A stretch of 57,196 bases of DNA, from the IMG/VR virus record IMGVR_UViG_3300042691_013751, positions 1 through 57,196 of that record; one strand, given 5' to 3'. Positions 22,801 through 30,435 of this stretch are shown here, piece by piece. The notes beneath the pieces are model-generated. The model did no database searches and was not told the origin of the DNA. It was given only the letters and a program-made list of their open reading frames with translations. A program made the translations under genes and the position numbers. The stretch's first letter is position 1. Each line of letters starts with the position of its first letter. The DNA comes from a virus.

Positions 22801-24431
22801 AAAGAAGTGATGGTTGTATCCGCGGCAACGTTTGTGCCAAAAACTGTTTGGCCTACAACCAACGCTCCAGCAGCCACAGTAGAAACAGTCATCACAGTCC
22901 CGGAGATAGAGGCGGTGAAGAACGCTGTTGTTGAATTGGTGTAATAGTTGCCTGGTGTAATGCCGCCAGTTGAGTTAATGATGCCACTCACGCCGCCAAT
23001 GTCTTCATTTGAGGCAGACAAAACGTCGTTGACAGCGTAGCCAAAGCCATCAGAGGTTAAGGTCACAGCACCTACCGAGCCAGTACGCAAGGCGGCTACA
23101 GCGCACTGAAAGCCTGTGCTTGTAGCCACTGTGGCGACAGCAACGTTAAAACCTGCACCAGCACCGCCAAGATTTGTGTTGGCTGTTGTCAGACTATCTG
23201 CAGCCGTATAACCCACCCCGGCGTAGGTCAAGGCTACTGCAATCACAATACCGCCAGATACAGTAATGGTTGCCCTTGCGCCAGTCCCTGTTCCACCGGT
23301 CAGGGTCACATTGGAGTAAATTCCGTTAGTGTAGCCCGATCCTCCGGTGATACCACCAAAGGTCAGGGCGCCGCTGCCAATGCTTCCTGCACTGCAAGAC
23401 AGTACGTCATTAACGGCGTAGTTATTTCCACCATAAGACACTGAAACGGCCACCACGTTACCGCCAGATACTGTGACAGTGGCCTTTGCTCCAGTACCAG
23501 CGCCACCTGTCAGCAAAACGTCTGGAAACGAGCCATTGGTGTAACCACTACCGCCAACGATGTTCTTCACAGACTGCACACCAGCGTCCAAGACCTCAAC
23601 GGTTCCTACAGCGCCAGTCCCAGACCCGCCAATAAATGTCACGTCAGTATAGGTGCCTGGTTCATACAATGAGCCCCCAAAAATTTGACCGTAGGTGCTA
23701 ATGATCCCGGTTAAGCCACCAATGTTTGCAAGTGCCGCAGAAAGGGTATCGGTGTCTACATACCCAACACCGCGGTCTTGCGCAACTACACCCGTAACAG
23801 CGCCACCGGAGACCGTGATATTGGCTGTGGCGCCGGTCCCAGTGCCGCCTGTCATAGGCACACTTAGGTAAGAGCCATCTGAGTATAAGACTCCACCTGT
23901 AATTGCGCCATACGTTGAAACACCACTACCAATAGAAGATGCAGCCGCAGAAAGCGTGTCGCCTACCAAATACCCATTGCCAGTTGTGGTGATGTCAACA
24001 GCCGACACACCATTTGATGCCACTGTGATTGTGGCCTTGGCGCCATTACCCGTGCCACCTGTTAAAGGAATATTGGTATACGTTCCATTCGTGTAACCAG
24101 ACCCAGGCACAAGAGATCCAAAAGTAGCTATGGATGAAGCGTACGCAAAATCAATGATGCCCGCGCCAACGCCATTGTTGTTGATTGTTAGCGTCTGAAG
24201 TCCGTTGTTGTAGCCATTGAAGATGCGGTTAAAGCCGTTTGCTGCTTCAAGATAGATGCCACGAGAAATACCCGAAAGATCACAAGTAATCTCGCGATAT
24301 CCGCCAATTTTCCTTGGGCGGCCTCGCTGGAAGCGAGTCCATTCGCCATCAACATAAACCTCTTTGTCAAAGAGAGTGCCGTCCCGCTGAATGCCGGGCT
24401 TGGTGTCGAGGGCAAATACTTTTTTTGTCAT
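19869..24431 (-). CDS. Tail nozzle (gp10/gp12-like) protein with large repeat insertion
   Basis: 1520 residues. The first ~100 (KPGIQRDGTLFDKEVYVDGEWTRF, split here by eye: GIQRDGT then GEWTRFQRGRPRKIGGYRE) and the last ~480 residues form the propeller-like nozzle core seen in podoviruses. Telltale segments are ENLWQFDSLYNVF, LLLAHPGH, SLDSLVRMSYIG, YDGIYYWIGTDRFLLYNG and WATKVPRFGEIWWYYPRG. Between them, about 910 residues are beta-repeats, and one more copy lies near residues 1305-1385. The nozzle closes the tail tip and guides DNA out; the repeat arm may project outward as an adhesin. ATGA overlap with the upstream fibre gene fixes the start. Confidence 0.75.
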   Translation of the reverse strand: MTKKVFALDTKPGIQRDGTLFDKEVYVDGEWTRFQRGRPRKIGGYREITCDLSGISRGIYLEAANGFNRIFNGYNNGLQTLTINNNGVGAGIIDFAYASSIATFGSLVPGSGYTNGTYTNIPLTGGTGNGAKATITVASNGVSAVDITTTGNGYLVGDTLSAAASSIGSGVSTYGAITGGVLYSDGSYLSVPMTGGTGTGATANITVSGGAVTGVVAQDRGVGYVDTDTLSAALANIGGLTGIISTYGQIFGGSLYEPGTYTDVTFIGGSGTGAVGTVEVLDAGVQSVKNIVGGSGYTNGSFPDVLLTGGAGTGAKATVTVSGGNVVAVSVSYGGNNYAVNDVLSCSAGSIGSGALTFGGITGGSGYTNGIYSNVTLTGGTGTGARATITVSGGIVIAVALTYAGVGYTAADSLTTANTNLGGAGAGFNVAVATVATSTGFQCAVAALRTGSVGAVTLTSDGFGYAVNDVLSASNEDIGGVSGIINSTGGITPGNYYTNSTTAFFTASISGTVMTVSTVAAGALVVGQTVFGTNVAADTTITSFGSGSGGVGTYNINNSQTVASTSLYTIGVYRDTPLTGGSGTGATANLIVANGIVSSFQLVEKGVGYAVGDSLSATLAGSTNGIATTSAITGGSNYTNGTYTDVTLTGGTGTGAKATIVVSSNAVSTVTITSAGSGYTVADAISAAAATLGNGINTLTTGSLVGGSNYGPGTYTNVPLTGGTGSGAQATITVGVGGDVTAVTMTSRGVGYTVADSMSAAATNLGGFTNGIGTLGTITAGSNYTDGTFTGVPLTGGTGTGAVATIVVASNAVASVTVTSKGNDYTVADSLSCSASIIGRGIQTLGTITGGAGYTNGTYTTVNLIGGSGTGAQATIVVAGGVVTTVTITSRGRGFVVGNIMSANSTSIGGTGSGFVVPVSAVFASTGFAVPVATVVTSSGFSIPVGTVYASAGFTFTVATLGNASGFAVPVTGVMSSSGFAFRVISVTQSAGFSVEVATVFASSGFSIQVASVGSSFTASDENLWQFDSLYNVFGESNLLLAHPGHNLVEIDSTQDTPVLYGNVSGSSVAPLKDTGGANPTGDVISVSGGVVSLHPYVVVYGDAGLLKNCAAGDPTDWNSPDANEVNVATGKIVKGLPVRGGSNSPSGLFWSLDSLVRMSYIGGAGTPAQYWRYDIISSQSSILSSQCVIEYDGIYYWIGTDRFLLYNGVVKEIPNGMNQNWFFDNLNYSQRQKVWATKVPRFGEIWWYYPRGDAEECNDAIIYNVRENVWYDAGQVDGARRSAGYFSQVFRFPINASSDVDAVGGINELSITNAGSGYTNGSYLFQPLTGGTGSGATATITIAGGIATSVLVDNKGQGYTVGDVLTAAVPGGSNLAFTVNQLTDFVCLWQHEIGTDEVKGTASNAIRSSFETSDLGWVAGGPSQPSPMGENRWLHLERLEPDFIQQGEMELYVTGRPYAQAEDKTTGPYLFEPGTTKIDLREQRRELRLKFVSNVAGGDYQMGKVIVSADFGDTRGYNT
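21385..24120. repeat. Protein-coding tandem repeats within the nozzle gene
   Basis: On the - strand about ten degenerate units of 60-75 codons are visible, each with GSGYTNGTYTNVPLTGGTG-like start, GAKATITV strand and GYTVGDTLSA-like end. They are followed by about nine short units of roughly 15-17 codons with the pattern VxxSxGFxVPVATV (21385-21700). A separate single copy of the long unit sits at about 20285-20510. Copies differ at many bases, so the array is old or under diversifying selection. Confidence 0.85.
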
Positions 24432-25669
24432 CAGAATGCCCCGCCAGAGATACCTGCAGTGAAGTTGCCTGTGCCAATAACATCCAAGCCGTTGGCGTCT
24501 ACGTCAACGACTAAGTTGCCAAGGACAGATATGCCAAACCGACCAGCGCCCGGACGGTAAATACCGGTGTTTACCTCGGAGCCGAAGTTCAGCGATGGTG
24601 AGGCTGCCGAGCCGTTCACCAAGCTAAAAGATGTACCGCCAGCTTGGGTGGTGTTGGCGTTTAAGATGTTTGTGGCATCGCAGATCAGCGTGGCCTGACC
24701 GGCGGCAGGAACTGTGGCAGTGCTGCCTCCAACGGCTCCAGTAGAGATCGTCAGGGTATATGCCCCGGCAGCGCACTGGTTTGAGATCACGTACAGGTTG
24801 ATCACTGGGGGCACGATGATGGTGACGTTGCCCGACAGGGTGCCGGTGTAGATCTGGATTGTGTTGGCCGCTTCGCTGGCCGTCAGTGTGTAGGTTCCAG
24901 AGACAACAGGCTTGGTCAAGACGCCAAACTCAAACTGTGTGCTCACACCGTAGCCAACAGTCACGTACTGCGTGCCCGTTGAAACAATGAAAGCGGACTC
25001 CCCCGGGGCAAACGCCTTGGCTACAGCCCCATCAATCAATTGGCTGCTCGTGGTTCCAATGGTGACTGTGCCAGTACCGTTGTTCTTGAACAGCACAAAC
25101 CAGTTGTCGCCAGTTGTGCTTGCAAGAGGCAGAGTAGCGGTTGTGGCCCCACCAGACCAAACCATAGTCCTTGACCGGTCTGAGGTCAGGAAGGTGTACG
25201 CAGCAATCAGGGAGCTGGACGGGTGACTCTGGTTAAGAGTCGAGCCAGAGGCCACTAAACCAGCGCCAGCAAGGCTTGCAGCGTCAGCAGCGGATGTTCC
25301 AGTGCCAAAGGCAATGTTGCCCCAAGTGCCTTGCTCGTTGGCATTGGTCTTGATATAGACGTACTTGGCCTCACCCGCAGCAATCGTGATGATGGTGCTG
25401 GTTCCGCCAAAGGTCGTGACGGTGAAGCTGTTGGCCCCCACGTTGCGGATCAAGGCGTCGTTGCCCACCGATGTCTGATTGGCCGGGGGCATGTACAGAG
25501 ACAGGCCAGCAGTGGTCGCCGTGACGTCCATGATCCGGGCAGCGTAATCGTCCGTGGCGTTGCCGTTGATCGGCCAATTCAACTGGGTGTTGGCAGCAAG
25601 GGTGACCGAACGGTACGAGACGTCCGTTGGCTGGATCACGTTTCCGGTGAAGGGGCTGTTGTAACTCAT
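24431..25669 (-). CDS. Tail fibre/appendage protein
   Basis: 412 residues, Gly/Thr/Ala-rich and beta-rich throughout. The N-terminus (SYNSPFTGNVIQPTDVSYRS) is likely the virion-attachment part. Repeated strands such as TVTIGTTSSQLIDG and a C-terminal NFGSEVNTGIYRPGAGRFG segment, common at fibre tips, support the role. It lies between adaptor and nozzle genes and overlaps the nozzle start by four bases. It could be a fibre or a head/tail decoration. Confidence 0.65.
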   Translation of the reverse strand: MSYNSPFTGNVIQPTDVSYRSVTLAANTQLNWPINGNATDDYAARIMDVTATTAGLSLYMPPANQTSVGNDALIRNVGANSFTVTTFGGTSTIITIAAGEAKYVYIKTNANEQGTWGNIAFGTGTSAADAASLAGAGLVASGSTLNQSHPSSSLIAAYTFLTSDRSRTMVWSGGATTATLPLASTTGDNWFVLFKNNGTGTVTIGTTSSQLIDGAVAKAFAPGESAFIVSTGTQYVTVGYGVSTQFEFGVLTKPVVSGTYTLTASEAANTIQIYTGTLSGNVTIIVPPVINLYVISNQCAAGAYTLTISTGAVGGSTATVPAAGQATLICDATNILNANTTQAGGTSFSLVNGSAASPSLNFGSEVNTGIYRPGAGRFGISVLGNLVVDVDANGLDVIGTGNFTAGISGGAF

Positions 25670-25678
25670 GGTTGATCC

Positions 25679-26314
25679 TTAGCTGTCAACGGCAACCGCT
25701 TGACGGTCGGCCACACGAAGTTTGTCTTCTGCCACCAGCACGTCCATCGACTGCTGGTACATGGCCTGCCACAGTGGTACGCGGTCATCATTTTTGAGGA
25801 ACGGCATGGCTTGAAGCAAAGTGCCATACAGCAGTGCCTGTGGGGCATAGATGGTAAACCAATTGGTTTGGTTGGATGAGTCCAGCGGCTGCAGGCGCTC
25901 ATAGTAAAGCACCTCAAAGACGTAGTCATCACTAGGCGTTGGTGCAACCAACCAGTGGGTGTAGTCATAGTCGCAGTAGAACTTAGGCACACCGGTTGCA
26001 GTAGGGTCAGGCCAATACTCACGCAGGTACTCATACTTACGAAGAAGCACAGGCTGTCGTGTACCTGCTACAGTGACGTTTATGGACACAGTCTTGTGCC
26101 AGCGTGCAGGCTTATCAATCACATTGGCGTTTAAAGTCATGGTGCTGGTTTGCACCGTCAAGTTGCCAAGAAACTTGATCTGGGCAGCGATGGTCTGCTC
26201 GGCCAACATAATGAACAGCGGGATCTTTTCGAGGGTGGCCGCGTCAGTTCGCTCCAGGTAAGACTGGACATTCTCAACCAAGCTGTCGTAGGTCATTACA
26301 CTTGCAGTTGTCAT
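25679..26314 (-). CDS. Head-tail adaptor protein (SU10-like)
   Basis: 211 residues. The pattern matches podovirus/SU10-type adaptors under the portal: an N-terminal helical part (YDSLVENVQSYLERTD, FIMLAEQTI), a beta middle (RQPVLLRKYEYLREYWPD, FYCDYDYTHWLVAP) and C-terminal helices (QALLYGTLLQAMPFLKNDDR). It would join portal and nozzle, and indeed sits in the nozzle transcription unit. The ATG at 26314 has GAAAGG ten bases upstream. A promoter at 26342-26369 lies directly in front. Confidence 0.75.
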   Translation of the reverse strand: MTTASVMTYDSLVENVQSYLERTDAATLEKIPLFIMLAEQTIAAQIKFLGNLTVQTSTMTLNANVIDKPARWHKTVSINVTVAGTRQPVLLRKYEYLREYWPDPTATGVPKFYCDYDYTHWLVAPTPSDDYVFEVLYYERLQPLDSSNQTNWFTIYAPQALLYGTLLQAMPFLKNDDRVPLWQAMYQQSMDVLVAEDKLRVADRQAVAVDS

Positions 26315-26341
26315 CCCAAATGCCTTTCGTTTACGGCCTAC

Positions 26342-26369
26342 ATTGTAAGTTACAGCCAGGTTTTGTCAC
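26342..26369 (-). promoter_or_regulatory. Promoter for adaptor-fibre-nozzle genes
   Basis: On the - strand GTGACA (26369-26364), a 16-base spacer and TACAAT (26347-26342) each match the sigma-70 consensus at five of six positions. It lies in the 86-base gap between the lysozyme and adaptor genes, one of the few real gaps in the late block. Confidence 0.55.
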
Positions 26370-26400
26370 TTTTGCGCAACACCTTGCGACATTTTATCAT

Positions 26401-26928
26401 CTAACTTAGGAACAGTGCAATCTCTGCCTCTCGGCGTTTGACCAAACCTGGTAGAACCTTACCACCACCCTTGGTCCAAGCCCTGAAAGCCTCGGCTGCA
26501 CCGTCCCAGTCACTTCGGTTGGCCTTCATGCGGATGGTGCTGCGCTGGAGGTTGCCTAGCCCAAAATTGAAGGATATACTGACCAGAGCGTCAAAAGAGC
26601 CTTGACGGCCAACAACGCCGGGAACAAGTCGAAGAACACCACGTTCAAAAGAAGCGACGTCAGCGCGGAATAGTTCGTCGATCTCCGTTTTCGTCCAAAC
26701 ACGGTTGTCCTCCGGTTTCAATGGGTACTCGCTGCGAATCATGGGGATGTCGGCTTTGGTCTTGCCCGGTGGCCGGACCATAGGGAGCCTGATCTGCTCT
26801 TGGTACAGGACGTGGCCGTAGCCAATCGTCCAGATGTGAGCGGGGCACAGGTACGGCTTATTCCTGCACCCTTCGTAGCGGTGCATCAGATCAGCGCCAG
26901 CCTTGCTCAGTTTCACTTCTTGCTCCAC
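26401..26928 (-). CDS. Endolysin, GH24 lysozyme (E-C-T triad)
   Basis: 175 residues. T4/P1-type lysozyme fold: RYEGCRNKPYLCPAHIWTIGYGH gives catalytic Glu19 with eight residues to Cys28 and five to Thr34 (E-x8-C-x5-T). T4 lysozyme has Asp where this protein has Cys; P1 Lyz has Cys. Further helices contain SFNFGLGNLQRS and FRAWTKGGGKVLPGL, the usual second half. It cleaves peptidoglycan glycan strands for lysis. Unlike P1 Lyz there is no N-terminal signal-anchor, so release depends on the holin. Start is GTG, 16 bases inside the upstream holin gene. Confidence 0.9.
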   Translation of the reverse strand: MEQEVKLSKAGADLMHRYEGCRNKPYLCPAHIWTIGYGHVLYQEQIRLPMVRPPGKTKADIPMIRSEYPLKPEDNRVWTKTEIDELFRADVASFERGVLRLVPGVVGRQGSFDALVSISFNFGLGNLQRSTIRMKANRSDWDGAAEAFRAWTKGGGKVLPGLVKRREAEIALFLS

Positions 26929-27416
26929 TGGCGGCTACCAAACCAGAAGCCAATGATTCCGCCCAGCATCGCCATCTCATCTTCGCTAAAAATCAAATCG
27001 GCGTAGCGGATCACATCATCAATGCTCGTGATGAGGCCGGGGTGGTTCCACAGATAGACGGCCATAAAGGCGTTGATTGCCACCAGCTCCAACACGAAGA
27101 TGTACGTCACCGTGGGGCGCACAGTGCCCACGTAGCTGGCAACCCACTTGCTGGCTTTCTCAAGCACCTTGGCGTCATGCTCAAGAGCTGCCTCAGTCAT
27201 CCGGGCATCGGTTTCCATCGCTACTTGGTCGGTGCGAACCTCTTCGATCTTCAGTTGGGCAGCGAAGCCCTGCGCGGCCATAGCCAGTTCACGCTCGTTC
27301 TGGAGCGCAGCCAGCCGGAGTTCATGGGCCTGATCCGCTTTGTTTTGGAAGTAGTCCAACAGTTTGGGAAGGCCGGAGATCAGCAGACCCCCAAGAGTTG
27401 AAAATAGTGAAAGCAT
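26913..27416 (-). CDS. Holin, GTA-holin/3-TM type
   Basis: 167 residues. A short hydrophobic N-terminus (LFSTLGGLLISGLP) precedes a long charged coiled coil (AALQNERELAMAAQG). Two membrane segments follow: VRPTVTYIFVLELVAINAF and AMLGGIIGFWFGSR. The 'RP-x-T ... FWFGxRxxxK' end is characteristic of the 3TM holins of phages and gene-transfer agents. It would make the membrane holes that let the endolysin out. TAATG coupling with the upstream frame and overlap with the lysozyme place it in one lysis operon. Confidence 0.8.
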   Translation of the reverse strand: MLSLFSTLGGLLISGLPKLLDYFQNKADQAHELRLAALQNERELAMAAQGFAAQLKIEEVRTDQVAMETDARMTEAALEHDAKVLEKASKWVASYVGTVRPTVTYIFVLELVAINAFMAVYLWNHPGLITSIDDVIRYADLIFSEDEMAMLGGIIGFWFGSRQWSKK

Positions 27417-27874
27417 TACTTCTCCAATACGAAAGAAAGATTGTCGTGCCGAGGGTAGGTGACTACCCGTTCACCTTCGGGGCACTTGTACTTGATGATG
27501 GCAGTCAAGGTTGCCTTACCGGGGGCTACAGGCTCTTTGTCTGAAAGCTTTAGTTGGTACATAAAGGTGTCTATTTCATTCCCGGCTGGGCCTGTGAACT
27601 TGTTGTTGGAGGGGGTGGCTTCATGCACCATACCCGCAGCATCACGCACAGACGGTGTAAACGCTTCCACCGAGCAGTCGTCGCGCTTCTTGATGCGTGC
27701 AACAGTTACATTGATGGGTTCGCCAATCTTTGCTGCGGGGATGTTGAAATGCGCAGGTGACCACTCAAGGATTGCCCTATCAAGCCAACCAAACTTGTCA
27801 ACCAACGTGTAACTGCCCCCTAATGCAGCAACACTGGCGGCAACAGCCCCAATCGCCTTAGTAAGGTCAACCAT
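27416..27874 (-). CDS. Hypothetical protein with N-terminal membrane anchor (152 aa)
   Basis: From the ATG at 27874 (ribosome binding site TGAGGTG) the protein begins VDLTKAIGAVAASVAALGG, a likely signal-anchor. An extracytoplasmic beta-rich part follows with two cysteines (DDCSVEAF and KYKCPEGE) that may pair in the periplasm. No family is recognised. Lying between holin and small membrane proteins, it may be a lysis or superinfection protein of the envelope. Confidence 0.6.
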   Translation of the reverse strand: MVDLTKAIGAVAASVAALGGSYTLVDKFGWLDRAILEWSPAHFNIPAAKIGEPINVTVARIKKRDDCSVEAFTPSVRDAAGMVHEATPSNNKFTGPAGNEIDTFMYQLKLSDKEPVAPGKATLTAIIKYKCPEGERVVTYPRHDNLSFVLEK

Positions 27875-27962
27875 AAAACACCTCAATAAAAACTTTGGCG
27901 CACCACACCACCATCCCAACAAAAAGAACCGCTGCAATGAATGCGACGGCCCAGTCTTTCAT
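27867..27962 (-). CDS. Very small membrane protein (31 aa)
   Basis: MKDWAVAFIAAVLFVGMV continuing VWCAKVFIEVFYG: one membrane segment fills the protein. It starts two bases after the upstream stop and overlaps the next start by eight bases, so it fits the compact lysis operon. Small single-pass proteins here often modulate holin timing. Support is limited to coupling and composition. Confidence 0.45.
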   Translation of the reverse strand: MKDWAVAFIAAVLFVGMVVWCAKVFIEVFYG

Positions 27963-27964
27963 GG

Positions 27965-28168
27965 TCAGAGTCCGAACAACTTCTTCACCATCTCAGCAGC
28001 AACACCGGGGCCAAGCAACACGGCAGCGATTACCGCATAAAGCAAATACTCAATCTTGGTCATGCGCTTTTCGCCAGCGTCAAGAGAGTCGTTGATCTTC
28101 TCGTAACGCTGGGCGCAAACGGCTTCATGCGTTGACAACCGGGCCTCTGTTGCGTCAATCGTAGTCAT
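27965..28168 (-). CDS. XhlA-like coiled-coil membrane protein
   Basis: 67 residues: a soluble coiled coil (EARLSTHEAVCAQRYEKIND ... LDAGEKRMTKIE) followed by one membrane helix (YLLYAVIAAVLLGPGVA) and a short KKLFGL tail. This layout matches XhlA/hemolysin-type lysis accessory proteins that associate with holins. An AAGG ribosome binding site precedes the ATG. Part of the lysis group. Confidence 0.6.
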   Translation of the reverse strand: MTTIDATEARLSTHEAVCAQRYEKINDSLDAGEKRMTKIEYLLYAVIAAVLLGPGVAAEMVKKLFGL

Positions 28169-28179
28169 ACTGCTCTACC

Positions 28180-28764
28180 TTATGGTCCAGTGGTTGTCGT
28201 TGTTGTGGTGTTGGTGTTGGTCACCACGGTTGGAGTAGCCGTATTGTCAGTAATACTGCCACCAGCAAGGCGACCAGAGTTGCCAGAGTTTGACCCACTG
28301 TTCGCTCCAATCGAGTATGAACCTGCGCCAATTACACCATTGCCACCGATGGTTGTCACGTTAGCTGCTGGTGCTTGAATCTGAGAGGCCATGCCAAGGA
28401 AGGCGTTATTGGTGCTGACGGCCACAGCAGTGGCGTTGTCAGACTGGCGCATGCCCAAGCTGGTCTGTTTGTTGACCGTGTAAATCTGACCGACTGTAGG
28501 CAGCAACAAACCCGTCCATTGCAAAGCATAGTCAGCCCAAGACTTTGGAGCATTGATCTGCGTGTTCTGCTGACCACCACCCATCTGCAAGGACATGACC
28601 GCAGCAACCTTGGCAGTTGTGTCACCCTGCTTGGCGATGTCGGCCAGAGCTTGGTAACGGGCTGTCTGAGCTGCGGCTTGAGCCTTGTGGGCTTCGGCGT
28701 AGGCTGCGTATTCGTGGGCACAGCCGGTCAGGGCCAGTGCGCATAGGATGGCGAAGATTCTCAT
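28180..28764 (-). CDS. Lipoprotein in the lysis region
   Basis: 194 residues. Signal peptide MRIFAILCALALTGC with a lipobox LTGC (Cys15), then a helical part (EYAAYAEAHKAQAAAQTARY) and a Gly/Ser/Asn-rich, Thr-rich tail ending in a run of threonines. After cleavage it would be anchored to the envelope by lipid. Phage outer-membrane lipoproteins next to holins are often spanins, but this one is longer than Rz1 and not Pro-rich; superinfection exclusion is another possibility. Confidence 0.65.
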   Translation of the reverse strand: MRIFAILCALALTGCAHEYAAYAEAHKAQAAAQTARYQALADIAKQGDTTAKVAAVMSLQMGGGQQNTQINAPKSWADYALQWTGLLLPTVGQIYTVNKQTSLGMRQSDNATAVAVSTNNAFLGMASQIQAPAANVTTIGGNGVIGAGSYSIGANSGSNSGNSGRLAGGSITDNTATPTVVTNTNTTTTTTTGP

Positions 28765-28772
28765 GGTTGCTC

Positions 28773-29174
28773 CTATGGTTGTGGGTCTTCAAGCACCCAA
28801 GACAAGGTTGCTTCATCCCAAACGTAAAACGGAGGGCTGTTTGGCACAGGCATTGGCACGGGCGCTTCCCACAGGTATGAAAAGCTGTTCATGTTCCATG
28901 ACGGGTATGGTTGTGGAGGGGTAAAACCCGGGCCCTCTGGGCCATCAGGCAACCATGTGTAGCCAATACCAGCAAAGTTCTTGCGGAAGGCTTTGGACTG
29001 GTCTGGGTCAGGCGTGTTGGTGTTGGGGATGTAGTAGATACCGCCCCGTGTGTTGTAGCTGGTCTGCACAAAGCTGGTCGGGGCACCCCAAACACCTGTG
29101 TCGATCTCGGCTTGGTCAATGACCAGCACGCGCTGGACAATGTTGTTCTCGTCGATTTGGGCGAATTGACTCAT
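28773..29174 (-). CDS. Tail-fibre-region conserved protein (133 aa)
   Basis: The sequence SQFAQIDENNIVQRVLVID, FRKNFAGIGYTW, FTPPQPYPSW and YVWDEATLSWV belongs to a widespread phage family ('aqIDe-nnvV-rViVid ... RKnfAGiGytyd ... fippqPypSW'). It is found behind fibre genes of podoviruses and cyanophages. Its role is not settled; fibre assembly or fibre-tip binding has been suggested by position. ATGA overlap with the upstream Gly-rich gene. Confidence 0.65.
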   Translation of the reverse strand: MSQFAQIDENNIVQRVLVIDQAEIDTGVWGAPTSFVQTSYNTRGGIYYIPNTNTPDPDQSKAFRKNFAGIGYTWLPDGPEGPGFTPPQPYPSWNMNSFSYLWEAPVPMPVPNSPPFYVWDEATLSWVLEDPQP

Positions 29175-29932
29175 GCTGTGAACGTCCCAGAAGATGTGAA
29201 GGTGTGATAGGTGTAGCCGCCGCTGGAAGTGACTGTTCCGCCAGTGCCTCGTTGAGAACCTGCGTAGCGGATGATCACAATACCGGAACCGCCAGATTGG
29301 TTGTATGAACCAGCGCCACCGCCAGTATTAGCAGCGCCGGGAGTACTGGCCCCACCACCTCCGCCAGCGCCGCCGTTGCCATAAGGCAAACCGCCCTCCG
29401 CGTACCCTCCGCCGCCGCCAGCATAGGCAGATCCGTTGCTCCATGTGGAGCCATTACCGCCATTACCGCCATACCCACCAAGATATGAACTTTGGCCAGC
29501 AGCGGACGCGCCGCCGCCACCGCCGCCAGCGTAATTACCGCCATTACCGCCTGCATTTCCTTGACCTGATGTGCCTGATCCTCCATAGTGATAGGAGCTT
29601 GGCGCGGTGAAGTATCCACCGCCACCAGACCCGCCAGATGCCGCATTTCGGCCGCTGTCGCCGCCTACGCCGCCTCCAGTTGATGTAATGGTAGAAAAGA
29701 CAGAATTGCTGCCATTACTACCACTAGATCCCCCAGCACCACCAGACCCAACTGTGGCTGTATAACCAGTGCCGGTCGATACGGTAAATCCTGTTCCTGA
29801 TCTATATCCACCGGCACCGCCACCGCCAGCACGGGAGCCACCACCGCCAGCAACGACAAGGTATTCAACGTCATACGTTGGCGGGATGAAAGACCGCTGG
29901 TTCTGCATTACAGCCTGAAGTGCGCCACTCAT
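29171..29932 (-). CDS. Glycine-rich tail fibre tip protein
   Basis: 253 residues from the ATG at 29932, which overlaps the upstream stop (ATGA). After DVEYLVVAGGGGSRAGGGGAG comes a long Gly/Ser/Asn-rich domain with motifs like GYRSGTGFTVSTGTGYTATV and a final YTYHTFTSSGTFTA strand. This is the glycine-rich domain found at receptor-binding tips, e.g. the T4-like Gp38 adhesin, where polyglycine helices carry variable loops. It is probably a host-range determinant. A GTG 27 bases upstream is a possible alternative start. Confidence 0.7.
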   Translation of the reverse strand: MSGALQAVMQNQRSFIPPTYDVEYLVVAGGGGSRAGGGGAGGYRSGTGFTVSTGTGYTATVGSGGAGGSSGSNGSNSVFSTITSTGGGVGGDSGRNAASGGSGGGGYFTAPSSYHYGGSGTSGQGNAGGNGGNYAGGGGGGASAAGQSSYLGGYGGNGGNGSTWSNGSAYAGGGGGYAEGGLPYGNGGAGGGGGASTPGAANTGGGAGSYNQSGGSGIVIIRYAGSQRGTGGTVTSSGGYTYHTFTSSGTFTA

Positions 29933-30426
29933 GTCAGGCCACTCCCAGAGATGAGCCACTGCGTAGCACCGATCTTCAGCGCCGTGGCAGAGCCGTACTG
30001 AGCCAAGCTGCGTGAGCCAGATGTGCCAGCAGGGGAAAGCGTCAACGTGTCAGAGGTGATGGCAATCGTCACCACTTGGCTCGTCATGTTCACAAACGTG
30101 ATGGCCGTGCCAACCACATAAGGCACGCTGCTGTTGGCCGGGATCGTGAAGGTACGAGCATTGGCGTCTGTTGACGGGTGCAGGATGTGCTTACCAGCAT
30201 CAGCGGCAACCAGCGTGTATGCCGCGCTCTGGCTGTTCTGAGGGATATTCAGATAACCGACAGAGTTTGTACCGTCGACCGTACAGTTGCTCAAAGTTCC
30301 AGAGGCTGGCGTGCCCAGCACTGGAGCCGTCAACACGGGGGCTGTCAGCGTCTTGTTTGTGACCGTCTGCGTGTTTGTGGCAGTGAGGACATTGCTCGGG
30401 GTGATGATGTCTGAGAGGGTTGCCAT
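29929..30426 (-). CDS. Tail fibre-related protein (165 aa)
   Basis: The N-terminal segment TNTQTVTNKTLTAPVLTAPV is the 'T-Q-T-[LV]-T-N-K-T-L-T-x-P' shaft repeat common in phage fibres, also present in the 322-residue fibre (31675-32643). The rest is beta-rich (HPSTDANARTFTIPANS, AITFVNMTSQVVTIAI). It is followed by the Gly-rich tip gene with a four-base overlap. Good ribosome binding site (AAGGAG) before the ATG. Confidence 0.6.
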   Translation of the reverse strand: MATLSDIITPSNVLTATNTQTVTNKTLTAPVLTAPVLGTPASGTLSNCTVDGTNSVGYLNIPQNSQSAAYTLVAADAGKHILHPSTDANARTFTIPANSSVPYVVGTAITFVNMTSQVVTIAITSDTLTLSPAGTSGSRSLAQYGSATALKIGATQWLISGSGLT

Positions 30427-30435
30427 GGCGGCTCC

